DNA of 22,945 nucleotides from DAOVVL01 sp965603095 (GTDB taxonomy: Bacteria; Pseudomonadota; Alphaproteobacteria; Rhodospirillales; Magnetovibrionaceae), in assembly GCA_965603095.1 (NCBI GenBank), contig CBFDBQ010000036.1, forward strand, positions 1-22,945, in the 5' to 3' direction. This document shows, piece after piece, positions 1 to 6,870 of the stretch. Each line of letters starts with the position of its first letter. Position 1 is the first letter of the stretch. The translations under genes and the position numbers were made by a program. Below the pieces are notes generated by a model that had not been told where the DNA came from, searched no databases, and was given only the letters and a program-made list of their open reading frames with translations.

Positions 1-417
1 AATAGCCAAATCATCAGGGCCGATGCCATCAAGCGCAGATAAGGTTCCGCCCAACACATGATAAAGGCCCCTAAAGCTGGCAACCCGCTCCATCGCCCAC
101 AAATCGCCCACTTCTTCGACCACGCAAATCACGCTTCTGTCGCGTTTGGGGGACGTGCAAATTTGGCAAGGGTCGCTTACATCAAGATTATGGCAAATGG
201 AGCAGGTCTTGATATTTTTAGATGTTTCCATCAATGCGCGTGCCAATGGCTCCATTAGCGATTCGCGACGTTTTAACAAAAATAGCGCCGCCCGACGGGC
301 CGAACGGGGACCAAGGCCCGGCAGTTTGGCCAAAAGCCCTATTAGGGTTTCAATTCCTCCGGGGCCTGTTGCGCTGTTATTTGTTCTGGCATTTGTTGGA
401 GGGTAATCGTTGCTCAT
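1..417 (-). CDS. recR: Recombination mediator protein RecR, 3' end cut by window edge
   Basis: RecR acts with RecO (and RecF) to load RecA onto single-stranded DNA at gaps and stalled forks. The 139 codons visible start MSNDYPPTN and contain the N-terminal helix-hairpin-helix stretch (about residues 22-50, with LPGLGPRSARRAA), then the four-cysteine zinc finger (C72, C75, C84, C87) and the start of the Toprim domain (VICVVEE, about 94-100). The family is about 200 residues, so roughly the last 60 lie outside the window. The ATG at 415-417 is preceded by a weak AGAAAG site about 12 bases upstream. It follows ybaB by 25 bases in the same direction, the usual ybaB-recR pairing, so the two are probably co-transcribed. 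Residues before about 20 are poorly conserved and an extension of this kind is unremarkable. Confidence 0.96.
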   Translation of the reverse strand, partial: MSNDYPPTNARTNNSATGPGGIETLIGLLAKLPGLGPRSARRAALFLLKRRESLMEPLARALMETSKNIKTCSICHNLDVSDPCQICTSPKRDRSVICVVEEVGDLWAMERVASFRGLYHVLGGTLSALDGIGPDDLAI

Positions 418-442
418 TTACATGTTTTCTTTCTAAAAAACC

Positions 443-763
443 TTAAAACGGTAGTTTTATTCCCGGCGGAAGCGGAAACCCGCCAGTCATTTCGTCCATC
501 ATTTCCTGTTTGATAACGGCAACTTTTCCATGGGCATCCCTAAAAGCATCTGCCACAAGAGCCTCCATGGTTTCGGCGTCGCCATCCATGGCGGCAGGGG
601 CTATGGTTATTCCCAAAATATCAAATTTACCGCTTAAACGAACGCTTACCAAACCATTTGCTGAAGCACCATCAACCTGCATGGCGGCAAGGTTTTCCTT
701 CATTTCCGTCATCCGGCCCTGCATTTCCTGTGCTTTTTTCATCATCTGGCCAAGGTTTTTCAT
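443..763 (-). CDS. ybaB: YbaB/EbfC family nucleoid-associated protein
   Basis: Small dimeric DNA-binding protein of the YbaB/EbfC family (106 residues, typical length 100-110). Members coat DNA and are nearly always encoded beside dnaX and recR. The N-terminus MKNLGQMMKKAQEMQGRMTE is the characteristic charged amphipathic helix; the middle shows the family's VRLSGKFDILGITIAP strand pair; and the C-terminus ends with the Met- and Gly/Pro-rich tail (MTGGFPLPPGIKLPF). A good Shine-Dalgarno sequence (GGAGAA at 772-777, minus strand) supports the ATG at 763. recR follows 25 bases downstream. dnaX, normally the immediate upstream partner, is separated here by an opposite-strand exonuclease gene, so ybaB-recR probably relies on a promoter in the 764-850 gap. 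Confidence 0.95.
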   Translation of the reverse strand: MKNLGQMMKKAQEMQGRMTEMKENLAAMQVDGASANGLVSVRLSGKFDILGITIAPAAMDGDAETMEALVADAFRDAHGKVAVIKQEMMDEMTGGFPLPPGIKLPF

Positions 764-813
764 ATTAATTTATTCTCCAAAAATTGACCGCTTAAGTGGC
801 GAACTGACCGACA

Positions 814-841
814 CTGGCAATAGTCTCACCCAATGTATAAC
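814..841 (+). promoter_or_regulatory. Candidate promoter of the exonuclease gene, overlapping a possible ybaB -10 box
   Basis: On the plus strand CTGGCA (814-819), a 16-base spacer and TATAAC (836-841) resemble a sigma-70 promoter. The expected start near 848 would leave almost no leader before the ATG at 851. On the minus strand the same AT block reads TATACA (834-839), a possible -10 box for ybaB-recR, but its -35 match is poor. This is pattern matching only. Confidence 0.35.
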
Positions 842-850
842 ATCTAGGCC

Positions 851-1684
851 ATGTTGCACAAAAGCCTCTTCGTTTTTGATATTGAAACCATACCCGATAC
901 CGATGCGGTGCCGGGCCTGGTTGGTCTTGAAGCGGAAGATATTGGGGAACGCCGCCAGGCATTAAGCCAATATCACCTTGATGCCACCGGCGGCAAAAAC
1001 GATTTTCCCCGCCAGCCATTTCACCGAGTTGTGGCCATAAGCTACCTAACGGCAGAAATTGAACGTGATGGCGATAAAGAAAATTACAGCCTTAAAGAAA
1101 TTCGCTCGGGCCGCGCGCTAGCTGATGAAGCAGAATTGGTAAGTGGGTTTTATCAATGGATAGACAAAACCCGGCCCCGGCTTGTTAGCTATAACGGGCG
1201 CGGGTTTGATTTACCGGTATTGCGCCACCGCGCCATGAAATACGGCATCGAGGCCAAAACATTTCATGACACATCAAACAAATGGGAAAACTACACCACT
1301 CGCTTTGCCCAAGATTGGCATTGCGACCTACAAGAAGCATTGACCGATTTTGGTGCCGCTTCAAGGGGTTTAAAATTAAACGAGATTTGTGCGGTGTTAG
1401 GCCTACCCGGAAAATTTGGGGTTGATGGTAGCGATGTTGCATCAATGTTTGATGCCGGACGGGTGGGTGAAATTCGCGATTATTGCGAAACCGATGTTTT
1501 AAATACCTATTTGGTTTATCTGCGTTATCAATTAACCCGGGGGATTATAAGCCCCGAAAGCCATAACAGCGCGGTTGAAGATGTAATGTCGATGATTGAT
1601 GTTGAAAAAACCGAACGCCCGCATCTGGGTGGTTTTATGGATGCCTGGGACAAAGCTTGTGAAAATAAGTTTTTGTTGGATTAA
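851..1684 (+). CDS. Predicted 3'-5' exonuclease of the DNA polymerase B exonuclease-like (DnaQ-fold) family
   Basis: This 277-residue protein is a stand-alone DEDDy exonuclease related to the proofreading domain of family B polymerases. Exo I is DIET (D10, E12); Exo II is SYNGRGFDLPVL (D120); Exo III is YCETD (Y211 to D215, the Y-x3-D pattern). All four expected acidic residues and the tyrosine are present, so it should be an active metal-dependent 3'-5' nuclease, presumably on DNA, but the substrate of this family is not clear from sequence. It sits on the opposite strand between dnaX and ybaB-recR; its stop codon overlaps that of dnaX by four bases (TTAA at 1681-1684 serves both). The neighbourhood (dnaX, recR) suggests DNA repair, which is inference. 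The ribosome site is weak (AGG at 846-848). Confidence 0.88.
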   Translation: MLHKSLFVFDIETIPDTDAVPGLVGLEAEDIGERRQALSQYHLDATGGKNDFPRQPFHRVVAISYLTAEIERDGDKENYSLKEIRSGRALADEAELVSGFYQWIDKTRPRLVSYNGRGFDLPVLRHRAMKYGIEAKTFHDTSNKWENYTTRFAQDWHCDLQEALTDFGAASRGLKLNEICAVLGLPGKFGVDGSDVASMFDAGRVGEIRDYCETDVLNTYLVYLRYQLTRGIISPESHNSAVEDVMSMIDVEKTERPHLGGFMDAWDKACENKFLLD

Positions 1685-3498
1685 TCTTGCTCTTCCGTAT
1701 TTTTTAACGGGGCCGCATCGCCGGAATTATCGGTTACTTTTGTAACCTCTGCGCCGGGAAAAGTTTTAAGCACAGCGCTTACCAACGGATGGCTTGTAGC
1801 GTCGGAACGTTCTTTTGCGCGCACAGCATCTGTTTGCTGTTTAATGGTAGCCGCCCCAGAAATATTACTTACGCTTACCACCCAACGTCTGGGTGTATGG
1901 TCATTTAAAAAACGTGAAAGACGGCCAGATAAATCAGCGGGTGCGTGTTCAGCCGGGCTATATTCAATCCGCCCTGCTTCGAACTTTACCAAATGAACAT
2001 TGGAAATAAGATTGGCATGCAAAATCATTTCACCTTTTTGTTCGGTTAATACCACCACCTCATCAAAGGTCATGGGATCGGGCAATTGAACTTCCGACAT
2101 TGAGCGTGGTTCAGTTTCATGATTTTCTGCAATTGCAGCAGTCGCACCGCTGGCAGACATTACCGGGCCATGAGTTACCCTTGGCGCACTGCCCGTTGTG
2201 GTTCCCGTTGTAGTTCCTCCTTGAGCAGAAGTAGAACCACCGGCAGAACCAGTGGGTGACGGCGCGGAAGATGCCTGTGGTTTCGTCTGTGGTTGGCCTG
2301 GGTTTTGGCCCAGATTTTGACTTTGAGATTGTTCCATTGCCTGCATGGCGTCTGCCGGGCTTGGCAACGATAGGCCGTATATTAGCCGCACCAGCACCAT
2401 TTCAGCACCCTGTAGCTGACTTGGGGCTTGGCGGGTTTCGCCCAAGCCCTTTATAAGCATTTGCCACATCCGTGTCAGGTCGGCCATGGAAAGCTTGGCC
2501 GCCAGTTCGGCACCCTTTGTCCGTTCTATTTCTGCAATGCCGGGGGTATCGGCGGCGGTGCTTGATACCTTGATGCGGGTGATCCAATGGCAAAGCTCTA
2601 ACAAATCTTGTAATACCTGAACCGGGTCGGCCCCATTTTTATATTGTTCTTCCATTTGTTCAATAGCACTGACGGCATCGCCGCTAAAAACTGCCTCAAA
2701 TAAATCAAATGTTTGGGTGCGATCAGCTAGGCCCAGCATGGCGCGAACGCTGTCGGCATTTACTTCATCGGTAGTGTGCGCGATTGCTTGGTCTAAAAGC
2801 GATAACCCATCGCGAACCGAACCATCGGCGGCGCGGGCAATAAGTTGCAGGGCATCGTCAGAAACATTGGCGCCTTCTTTTTCGACAACCATTTTAAAAT
2901 GAGCCGATAATGTATCCATATCGATGCGGCGCAAATCAAACCGCTGACAGCGCGAAAGAACGGTTACCGGAACCTTGCGTATTTCAGTGGTGGCAAAAAT
3001 AAATTTTACATGTTCGGGTGGCTCTTCAAGAGTTTTCAAAAGCGCATTAAATGCATTTTTTGAAAGCATGTGGACTTCATCAATTATGTAAACTTTGTAA
3101 CGTGCGCTAACGGGTTTAAAGCGAACCCCTTCGATAACTTCGCGAATATCATCAACGCCGGTGCGCGATGCCGCATCCATTTCGATTACATCCATATGAT
3201 TATCGTTTGAAATTGAAATACAATGCTCACACACACCACATGGTTCGGCGGTTGGCCCGCCTTTGCCATCGGCGCCAACACAGTTAAGGGCACGAGCGAT
3301 AATTCTGGCGGTGGTGGTTTTTCCAACTCCGCGAACACCGGTCAACATAAACGCATGGGCTAGACGGCCAGATTTAATTGCATTGCTAAGGGTTCTAACC
3401 AGTGCCTCTTGGCCGATAAGGCCGGAAAAATCACCGGGCCGATATTTGCGAGCGAGAACGCGGTATTCACCTTCTGGTTTATTGGGGTCTTTTGACAT
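1681..3498 (-). CDS. dnaX: DNA polymerase III subunit gamma/tau
   Basis: Clamp-loader ATPase of the replicative polymerase holoenzyme, which loads the beta clamp and couples polymerases to the helicase. The 605-residue protein has the expected AAA+ order: Walker A GVRGVGKTT (54-62), four-cysteine zinc site (C73, C87, C90, C93), Walker B IIDEVHML (138-145), and the sensor/arginine-finger region VLSRCQRFDLR (180-190). A Gly/Ser/Thr/Gln/Pro-rich linker (about 390-455) precedes the tau-type C-terminal domain. The ATG at 3496-3498 has AGGGAC about 13 bases upstream. It lies 47 bases downstream of the SRP RNA and may share its promoter. I saw no convincing slippery heptamer for making a short gamma form. 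Its stop overlaps that of the convergent exonuclease gene. Confidence 0.97.
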   Translation of the reverse strand: MSKDPNKPEGEYRVLARKYRPGDFSGLIGQEALVRTLSNAIKSGRLAHAFMLTGVRGVGKTTTARIIARALNCVGADGKGGPTAEPCGVCEHCISISNDNHMDVIEMDAASRTGVDDIREVIEGVRFKPVSARYKVYIIDEVHMLSKNAFNALLKTLEEPPEHVKFIFATTEIRKVPVTVLSRCQRFDLRRIDMDTLSAHFKMVVEKEGANVSDDALQLIARAADGSVRDGLSLLDQAIAHTTDEVNADSVRAMLGLADRTQTFDLFEAVFSGDAVSAIEQMEEQYKNGADPVQVLQDLLELCHWITRIKVSSTAADTPGIAEIERTKGAELAAKLSMADLTRMWQMLIKGLGETRQAPSQLQGAEMVLVRLIYGLSLPSPADAMQAMEQSQSQNLGQNPGQPQTKPQASSAPSPTGSAGGSTSAQGGTTTGTTTGSAPRVTHGPVMSASGATAAIAENHETEPRSMSEVQLPDPMTFDEVVVLTEQKGEMILHANLISNVHLVKFEAGRIEYSPAEHAPADLSGRLSRFLNDHTPRRWVVSVSNISGAATIKQQTDAVRAKERSDATSHPLVSAVLKTFPGAEVTKVTDNSGDAAPLKNTEEQD

Positions 3499-3545
3499 TT
3501 TTTAATTCAGCGTCCCTAAATAAAAAACCAGATAAATAATAAGGT

Positions 3546-3640
3546 GGAAGACCGGCCAGCGACCCGAACAAAACTCGTTACGGCTGCTTCCTTCCGGACC
3601 TGACCGGGTTGGCGAGAGGTTCGTCCACGGCCGATCTTCC
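3546..3640 (-). ncRNA. ffs: Small bacterial signal recognition particle RNA (4.5S RNA)
   Basis: The RNA pairs with Ffh to form the signal recognition particle that targets membrane proteins co-translationally. On the minus strand the universally conserved apical part is present (GGTCAGGTCCGGAAGGAAGC, about 3581-3600), including the GGAA tetraloop and the Ffh-binding internal loop. The ends pair: GGAAGAUCGGCC at 3629-3640 with GGCCGGUCUUCC at 3546-3557, one G-U. This gives a 95-nucleotide hairpin, the short type usual in Gram-negative bacteria. A T-rich stretch follows the 3' end (3519-3545), possibly helping 3' end formation. Position just upstream of dnaX is common in alphaproteobacteria. 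Exact ends are inferred from pairing and from the promoter spacing. Confidence 0.95.
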
Positions 3641-3647
3641 GAGGCCG

Positions 3648-3676
3648 AGTATATCAGTCGTCCATGGCTGAGGCAA
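3648..3676 (-). promoter_or_regulatory. Promoter of the SRP RNA gene (and possibly dnaX)
   Basis: On the minus strand TTGCCT (3671-3676), a 17-base spacer and TATACT (3648-3653) form a good sigma-70 type promoter. Seven bases separate the -10 box from position 3640, exactly the first paired base of the SRP RNA, so two independent signals agree on the start. Confidence 0.7.
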
Positions 3677-3744
3677 AGCCCACAACGCATAAGAAACTGT
3701 GGGTAAAAGGTAAAAATTGCCAATTTTTTTATTTATTTTTTTGC

Positions 3745-4308
3745 TTAACTTTCCGGCACACTCAGGCGAGGTGGGTCAACATAATATACCCCGCCCGATA
3801 TCTGGCCGGGAATTATAGGAATTACCGTGTTGTGGACCTCATAACGGCCTTCGTTGGCGGCAACAAATTGTATGCGTATTTTGCTTTTTGGCTTAATGCG
3901 AATACCATTAACACAGCCAGTTGCGGGCTGGGAATTACCTATTTGAATGGAATGAAGCGCAACCCCATGCTTTAAAAAGCCCGGGGCCCAGATATTATTT
4001 GCGCTGCCATCAAGATTATTAATTTCAAGCGCGTATGCCTTGCCCCGAATAAAATGAAAAACCATCGGGCGAAAATTTTCTTCGATGGCATTAATGCGAA
4101 TGGTGCCCACATTGTCCCATTCTACGCCTTCCAGCAGTTCCTGCCTTTCCGGGATACAGCCCAGAACAAACATTGACTGCTCACCGGTGGTGGAAACACC
4201 ACAAGCGCTCAAAATGCTTATGAGAATGCCCATAAGCACACTCTTTTGTACCGTTTGTACTTTTGGTGTCATTCTTGCCAGAGTCTGCTTGAAAAATCGT
4301 AAATTCAT
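3745..4308 (-). CDS. Putative lipoprotein with a cupredoxin-like domain
   Basis: This 187-residue protein is not a family I can name firmly. It starts with a basic stretch, a short hydrophobic segment (24-33) and a lipobox LSAC with C36 as the lipidation site, so it should be a periplasm-facing lipoprotein. Residues about 69-178 resemble a cupredoxin fold: an early FRP strand, VFHFIRGKAYALEINNLDG, then NEGRYEVHN and a final GQISGGVYYV. Where blue copper proteins carry His, Cys, His and Met, this one shows N105, H159/N160, no second His, and I170/V174, so type 1 copper binding is unlikely. C51 and C132 could form a disulfide. The start is supported by AGGGGA about 10 bases upstream. It lies 128 bases downstream of pheA, in the same direction. 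Function unknown. Confidence 0.7.
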   Translation of the reverse strand: MNLRFFKQTLARMTPKVQTVQKSVLMGILISILSACGVSTTGEQSMFVLGCIPERQELLEGVEWDNVGTIRINAIEENFRPMVFHFIRGKAYALEINNLDGSANNIWAPGFLKHGVALHSIQIGNSQPATGCVNGIRIKPKSKIRIQFVAANEGRYEVHNTVIPIIPGQISGGVYYVDPPRLSVPES

Positions 4309-4358
4309 TAAGCCATAGTCCCCTAAATTAGGTGACGAATCGGTTAACGCCAGCTAAT

Positions 4359-4435
4359 GGGCATAAACTATCAGGCAGCAGGCTTATGTGCCACCCCACA
4401 AGAGCAAAATCTAGCTGATACTGGCTTTTATGCCC
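4359..4435. repeat. Imperfect long inverted repeat between pheA and the lipoprotein gene
   Basis: GGGCATAAA (4359-4367) is the exact complement of TTTATGCCC (4427-4435), and ATCAG (4370-4374) pairs with CTGAT (4415-4419) inside it. A further partial pairing (CTTATGTG with CCACAAGAG) lies in the loop. The element begins two bases after the pheA stop. It has no T-run directly after it, so it is not a classic terminator; it may protect the 3' end of the mRNA or limit read-through. Confidence 0.45.
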
Positions 4436-4436
4436 G

Positions 4437-5318
4437 CTATTTAATAAGGTCGGCTCTGGCCGATGATGCCGGAAAAGTACCCAATATTTTTATTTCGTGG
4501 GTAAAAAACTTTAATTCTTCCAACGCCCCTTCAAGTGAAGGGTCCTTGGGGTCGCCTTCGACCTCGGCATAAAACTGCGCCGCCTGAAAGCTGCCATCGA
4601 CAAGATAACTTTCCAGCTTGGTCATATTTATGCCGTTGGAAGCAAACCCGCCCAATGCCTTATAAAGTGCGGCTGGAATATTTTTTACCCGAAAAACAAA
4701 ACTGGTCATCTTTTGGCAATCTGCCAAATCATCGCCAACTTTATCCTTTGGGCTTAGGCTCATTATTAAAAACCGAGTGGTGTTGTGTTTAGCATCTTCA
4801 ATATTGGCACGAAGTTGTGAAAGGTCATAAATCTCGCCAGCAAGTTTTGATGCTATGGCGGCCTGAGTTTTATCACCACGTTCGGCAATCATTTGTGCGG
4901 CACCCGCAGTATCGGCATGAACAACGGGCTCGACCCCAAGCTGACGGATAAGTTCGCGGCACTGGTTAAGTGCATGAACGTGACTGTGAATGTGCGTAAT
5001 GTCGCCTTCAACTGCACCGGGCACTACCAGCAAATGATGATCAATACGTTGGAAATGCTCGCCAACAATATAAAGCCCTGAATCCGGTAACAGGTGGTGG
5101 ATATCGGCTACCCGCCCAGCGACAGTGTTATCAATAGGTATCATAACAAGCCGAGCGTGGCCCACGTGAACGGCGGCAAACGCATCTTCAAAACTATAAC
5201 AAGGAAGGGTTTGCATATGGGGAAATACACTTCGGCACGCAAGGTCTGAATTAGCACCGAGCATTCCTTGAAATGCGATTGTATTTTCTGGATTTGTTAT
5301 TGTAGCCGCGTCGTTCAT
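4437..5318 (-). CDS. pheA: Prephenate dehydratase
   Basis: Converts prephenate to phenylpyruvate, the committed step to phenylalanine, in the cytoplasm. The 293-residue protein has the prephenate dehydratase domain (about 12-190), with FQGMLGANSDLA near the N-terminus, IPIDNTVAGRV (60-70), HADTAGAA (134-141) and the catalytic-region TRF motif (T181-F183). An ACT regulatory domain follows (about 205-280, with AALYKALGGFASNGINMTKLES), which in this family binds phenylalanine for feedback inhibition. There is no chorismate mutase domain, so this is the monofunctional form. A longer in-frame start exists at 5429 but would overlap kdsB; the ATG at 5318 has AGAAG upstream and begins where family homology should. 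It lies 19 bases after kdsB and is probably co-transcribed with it. Confidence 0.95.
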   Translation of the reverse strand: MNDAATITNPENTIAFQGMLGANSDLACRSVFPHMQTLPCYSFEDAFAAVHVGHARLVMIPIDNTVAGRVADIHHLLPDSGLYIVGEHFQRIDHHLLVVPGAVEGDITHIHSHVHALNQCRELIRQLGVEPVVHADTAGAAQMIAERGDKTQAAIASKLAGEIYDLSQLRANIEDAKHNTTRFLIMSLSPKDKVGDDLADCQKMTSFVFRVKNIPAALYKALGGFASNGINMTKLESYLVDGSFQAAQFYAEVEGDPKDPSLEGALEELKFFTHEIKILGTFPASSARADLIK

Positions 5319-5337
5319 TGCTATTGCTTCTTTTAAA

Positions 5338-6120
5338 TTAATTTTGCCCAGCAATAATTTTGCGAGCACGTTCAAGATCGTTCGGAGTATCAACCCCGAA
5401 CGGAACCGTGTCAACGAGCGCACAAGCAATGGTCATGCCGTTTTCAAGGGCGCGCAACTGTTCCAATTTTTCTCTGCTCTCTAGCACGCTTGGGGCAAGC
5501 GCAACAAAGCGTTCAAGTGCTTTTCGCCTGAAAGCATATATACCGATGTGATGATAATACGGCCCCTCGCCTGCTGGAATGGCCGCACGCGAAAAATAAA
5601 GAACCGAAGAAATATTTGAAGCAATATTGCTTGAGCCACTAGCAAAACCAACAGCTGCTTTTACCACATTGGGGTCGGTTAATTCTTCCATATGGGTTAT
5701 TTTGGCGACCAAGGTTGATATATCGGCGTTGGTATATGCTAGCGGCAAAAGAGATGCCTTTATAATTTTTGGGCTTATTAATGGAATATCGCCTTGAAGG
5801 TTAATTACCACATCGTGCTTTGCACCCGGGTCAATTTCAGACAAAGCGGCAAAAACCCTATCGGAGCCGGAATTCAAACTGGGGTCGGTTAAAACCGCTT
5901 TTCCACCTGCTTTTGTTATTTCATCCACAATTTCTTTTTCAGCCGCGGCGACAACCACCGGGCCTATATTTGCCGCCTGGGCACATTCCATAACCCGAAC
6001 AATCATCGATTTTCCGCCAATATCAGCCAGAGGTTTACCCGGTAGACGGCTTGAGGCCATGCGTGCAGGAATAACCACAATTGGGTTCTTTGGGGCAGTT
6101 TTTTGGGAATTATCGGACAC
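5338..6120 (-). CDS. kdsB: 3-deoxy-manno-octulosonate cytidylyltransferase (CMP-KDO synthetase)
   Basis: Activates KDO with CTP to CMP-KDO for lipopolysaccharide inner-core synthesis, so the organism should make Gram-negative LPS. The 260-residue protein begins with the nucleotidyltransferase signature VVIPARMASSRLPGKPLADI (15-34), followed by the family's SGSDRVFAA and NLQGDIPLISP motifs (the Asp binds Mg2+), YYHHIGIYAFRRKALERFV and the C-terminal VDTPNDLERAR. Length fits the family (about 250). It starts with GTG at 6118-6120, six bases after a strong AAAGGG site; no ATG upstream gives a better fit. pheA follows 19 bases downstream; the cytochrome c gene is divergent across a 190-base gap. 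The KdsB-PheA-cytochrome c neighbourhood is common in alphaproteobacteria. Confidence 0.96.
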   Translation of the reverse strand: MSDNSQKTAPKNPIVVIPARMASSRLPGKPLADIGGKSMIVRVMECAQAANIGPVVVAAAEKEIVDEITKAGGKAVLTDPSLNSGSDRVFAALSEIDPGAKHDVVINLQGDIPLISPKIIKASLLPLAYTNADISTLVAKITHMEELTDPNVVKAAVGFASGSSNIASNISSVLYFSRAAIPAGEGPYYHHIGIYAFRRKALERFVALAPSVLESREKLEQLRALENGMTIACALVDTVPFGVDTPNDLERARKIIAGQN

Positions 6121-6221
6121 GTGTCGCCCTTTATATGCTGGTTATGTAAATTACCCGTTTACGATAGCATTCCCCACCCCGGTGTCCAGCACATCACTAC
6201 AGGGTATTTACAATGGCAACA

Positions 6222-6250
6222 TTGAACCAAACGGCCTTAAAGGCTAGATT
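6222..6250 (+). promoter_or_regulatory. Candidate promoter for the cytochrome c-hisN-yej gene run
   Basis: TTGAAC (6222-6227), a 17-base spacer and TAGATT (6245-6250) match a sigma-70 promoter moderately (four of six in each box). The start would be near 6257, giving a leader of about 54 bases before the ATG at 6311, which has AGGTG just upstream. A second AT-rich block (TATACA at 6252-6257) could be an alternative -10 box. Confidence 0.4.
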
Positions 6251-6310
6251 TTATACATAATTTAAATATGTCGCCCATCATCAACTACAACAAACATCGC
6301 AGGTGCCCCC

Positions 6311-6847
6311 ATGGAATTTTTTAAAACCCTTATTGGATCAGTTATTTTCACCATTGCGGTGTTGGTGTTTATCGATTTTGCGGGTGATGTCCTTGTTGGG
6401 CAAAAGTCTCATAAAGAGGCAGAGAAAGAGGCACCCGCAGCCGAAGTTGCGCCCGAAGCCACTGCATCTATTACCGCGCCCGAGCCGGTCAAGGTTGCTC
6501 CTGCTGTTGTTACACCAACGATGATGGCCAGCAGTGGAAATGCTGGAATTGGCGCCAAAACATTTCGTAAAAAATGTGCGGGCTGCCATCCAATAAGCAA
6601 CGATGGCGCCAACCGCACCGGACCAAATCTATTTGGTGTTGTTGGCAGCAACAAAGCATCGGTCAAAGGATATCGTTATTCAACGGGTCTTAAAAATCTT
6701 GGTGGCACATGGACTGAAAAAGAAATTAATACATTTATTGCAGGCCCTCGGGTAATGGTTCCAAAAACTAAGATGACTTTTTCCGGTGTTAAAAAAGAGA
6801 ATCAACGCGATGATATTGTCGCTTACCTAAAATTGCTTTCTAAATAA
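6311..6847 (+). CDS. Membrane-anchored class I cytochrome c
   Basis: Single-heme electron carrier tethered to the inner membrane, probably passing electrons from the bc1 complex to a terminal oxidase, as CycM/cytochrome c552 proteins do. The 178 residues show one N-terminal transmembrane helix (about 8-29, likely an uncleaved anchor), an Ala/Pro/Glu-rich linker (about 36-72), the heme attachment motif CAGCH (89-93) and the methionine ligand in TKMTFSGV (M155). The GPNLFGVVG and YSTGLKNLGGTWTE segments are typical of small mitochondrial-type cytochromes c of alphaproteobacteria. It is divergent from kdsB and 23 bases upstream of hisN. Its exact partner oxidase cannot be told from the window. 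Start supported by AGGTG five bases upstream. Confidence 0.92.
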   Translation: MEFFKTLIGSVIFTIAVLVFIDFAGDVLVGQKSHKEAEKEAPAAEVAPEATASITAPEPVKVAPAVVTPTMMASSGNAGIGAKTFRKKCAGCHPISNDGANRTGPNLFGVVGSNKASVKGYRYSTGLKNLGGTWTEKEINTFIAGPRVMVPKTKMTFSGVKKENQRDDIVAYLKLLSK

Positions 6848-6870
6848 ATTAAATAAGGGCCGGATTGATA

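Noticed and set aside
1681..2400. Programmed frameshift making a short DnaX gamma form
   Set aside because: I saw no A-AAA-AAG type heptamer in the right frame with a following hairpin; the A-runs near 1697 and 2035 are in unsuitable positions.
3664..3975. Plus-strand 103-codon open frame starting within the SRP promoter region
   Set aside because: It runs antisense to the lipoprotein gene, covers the SRP promoter and has no recognisable protein pattern.
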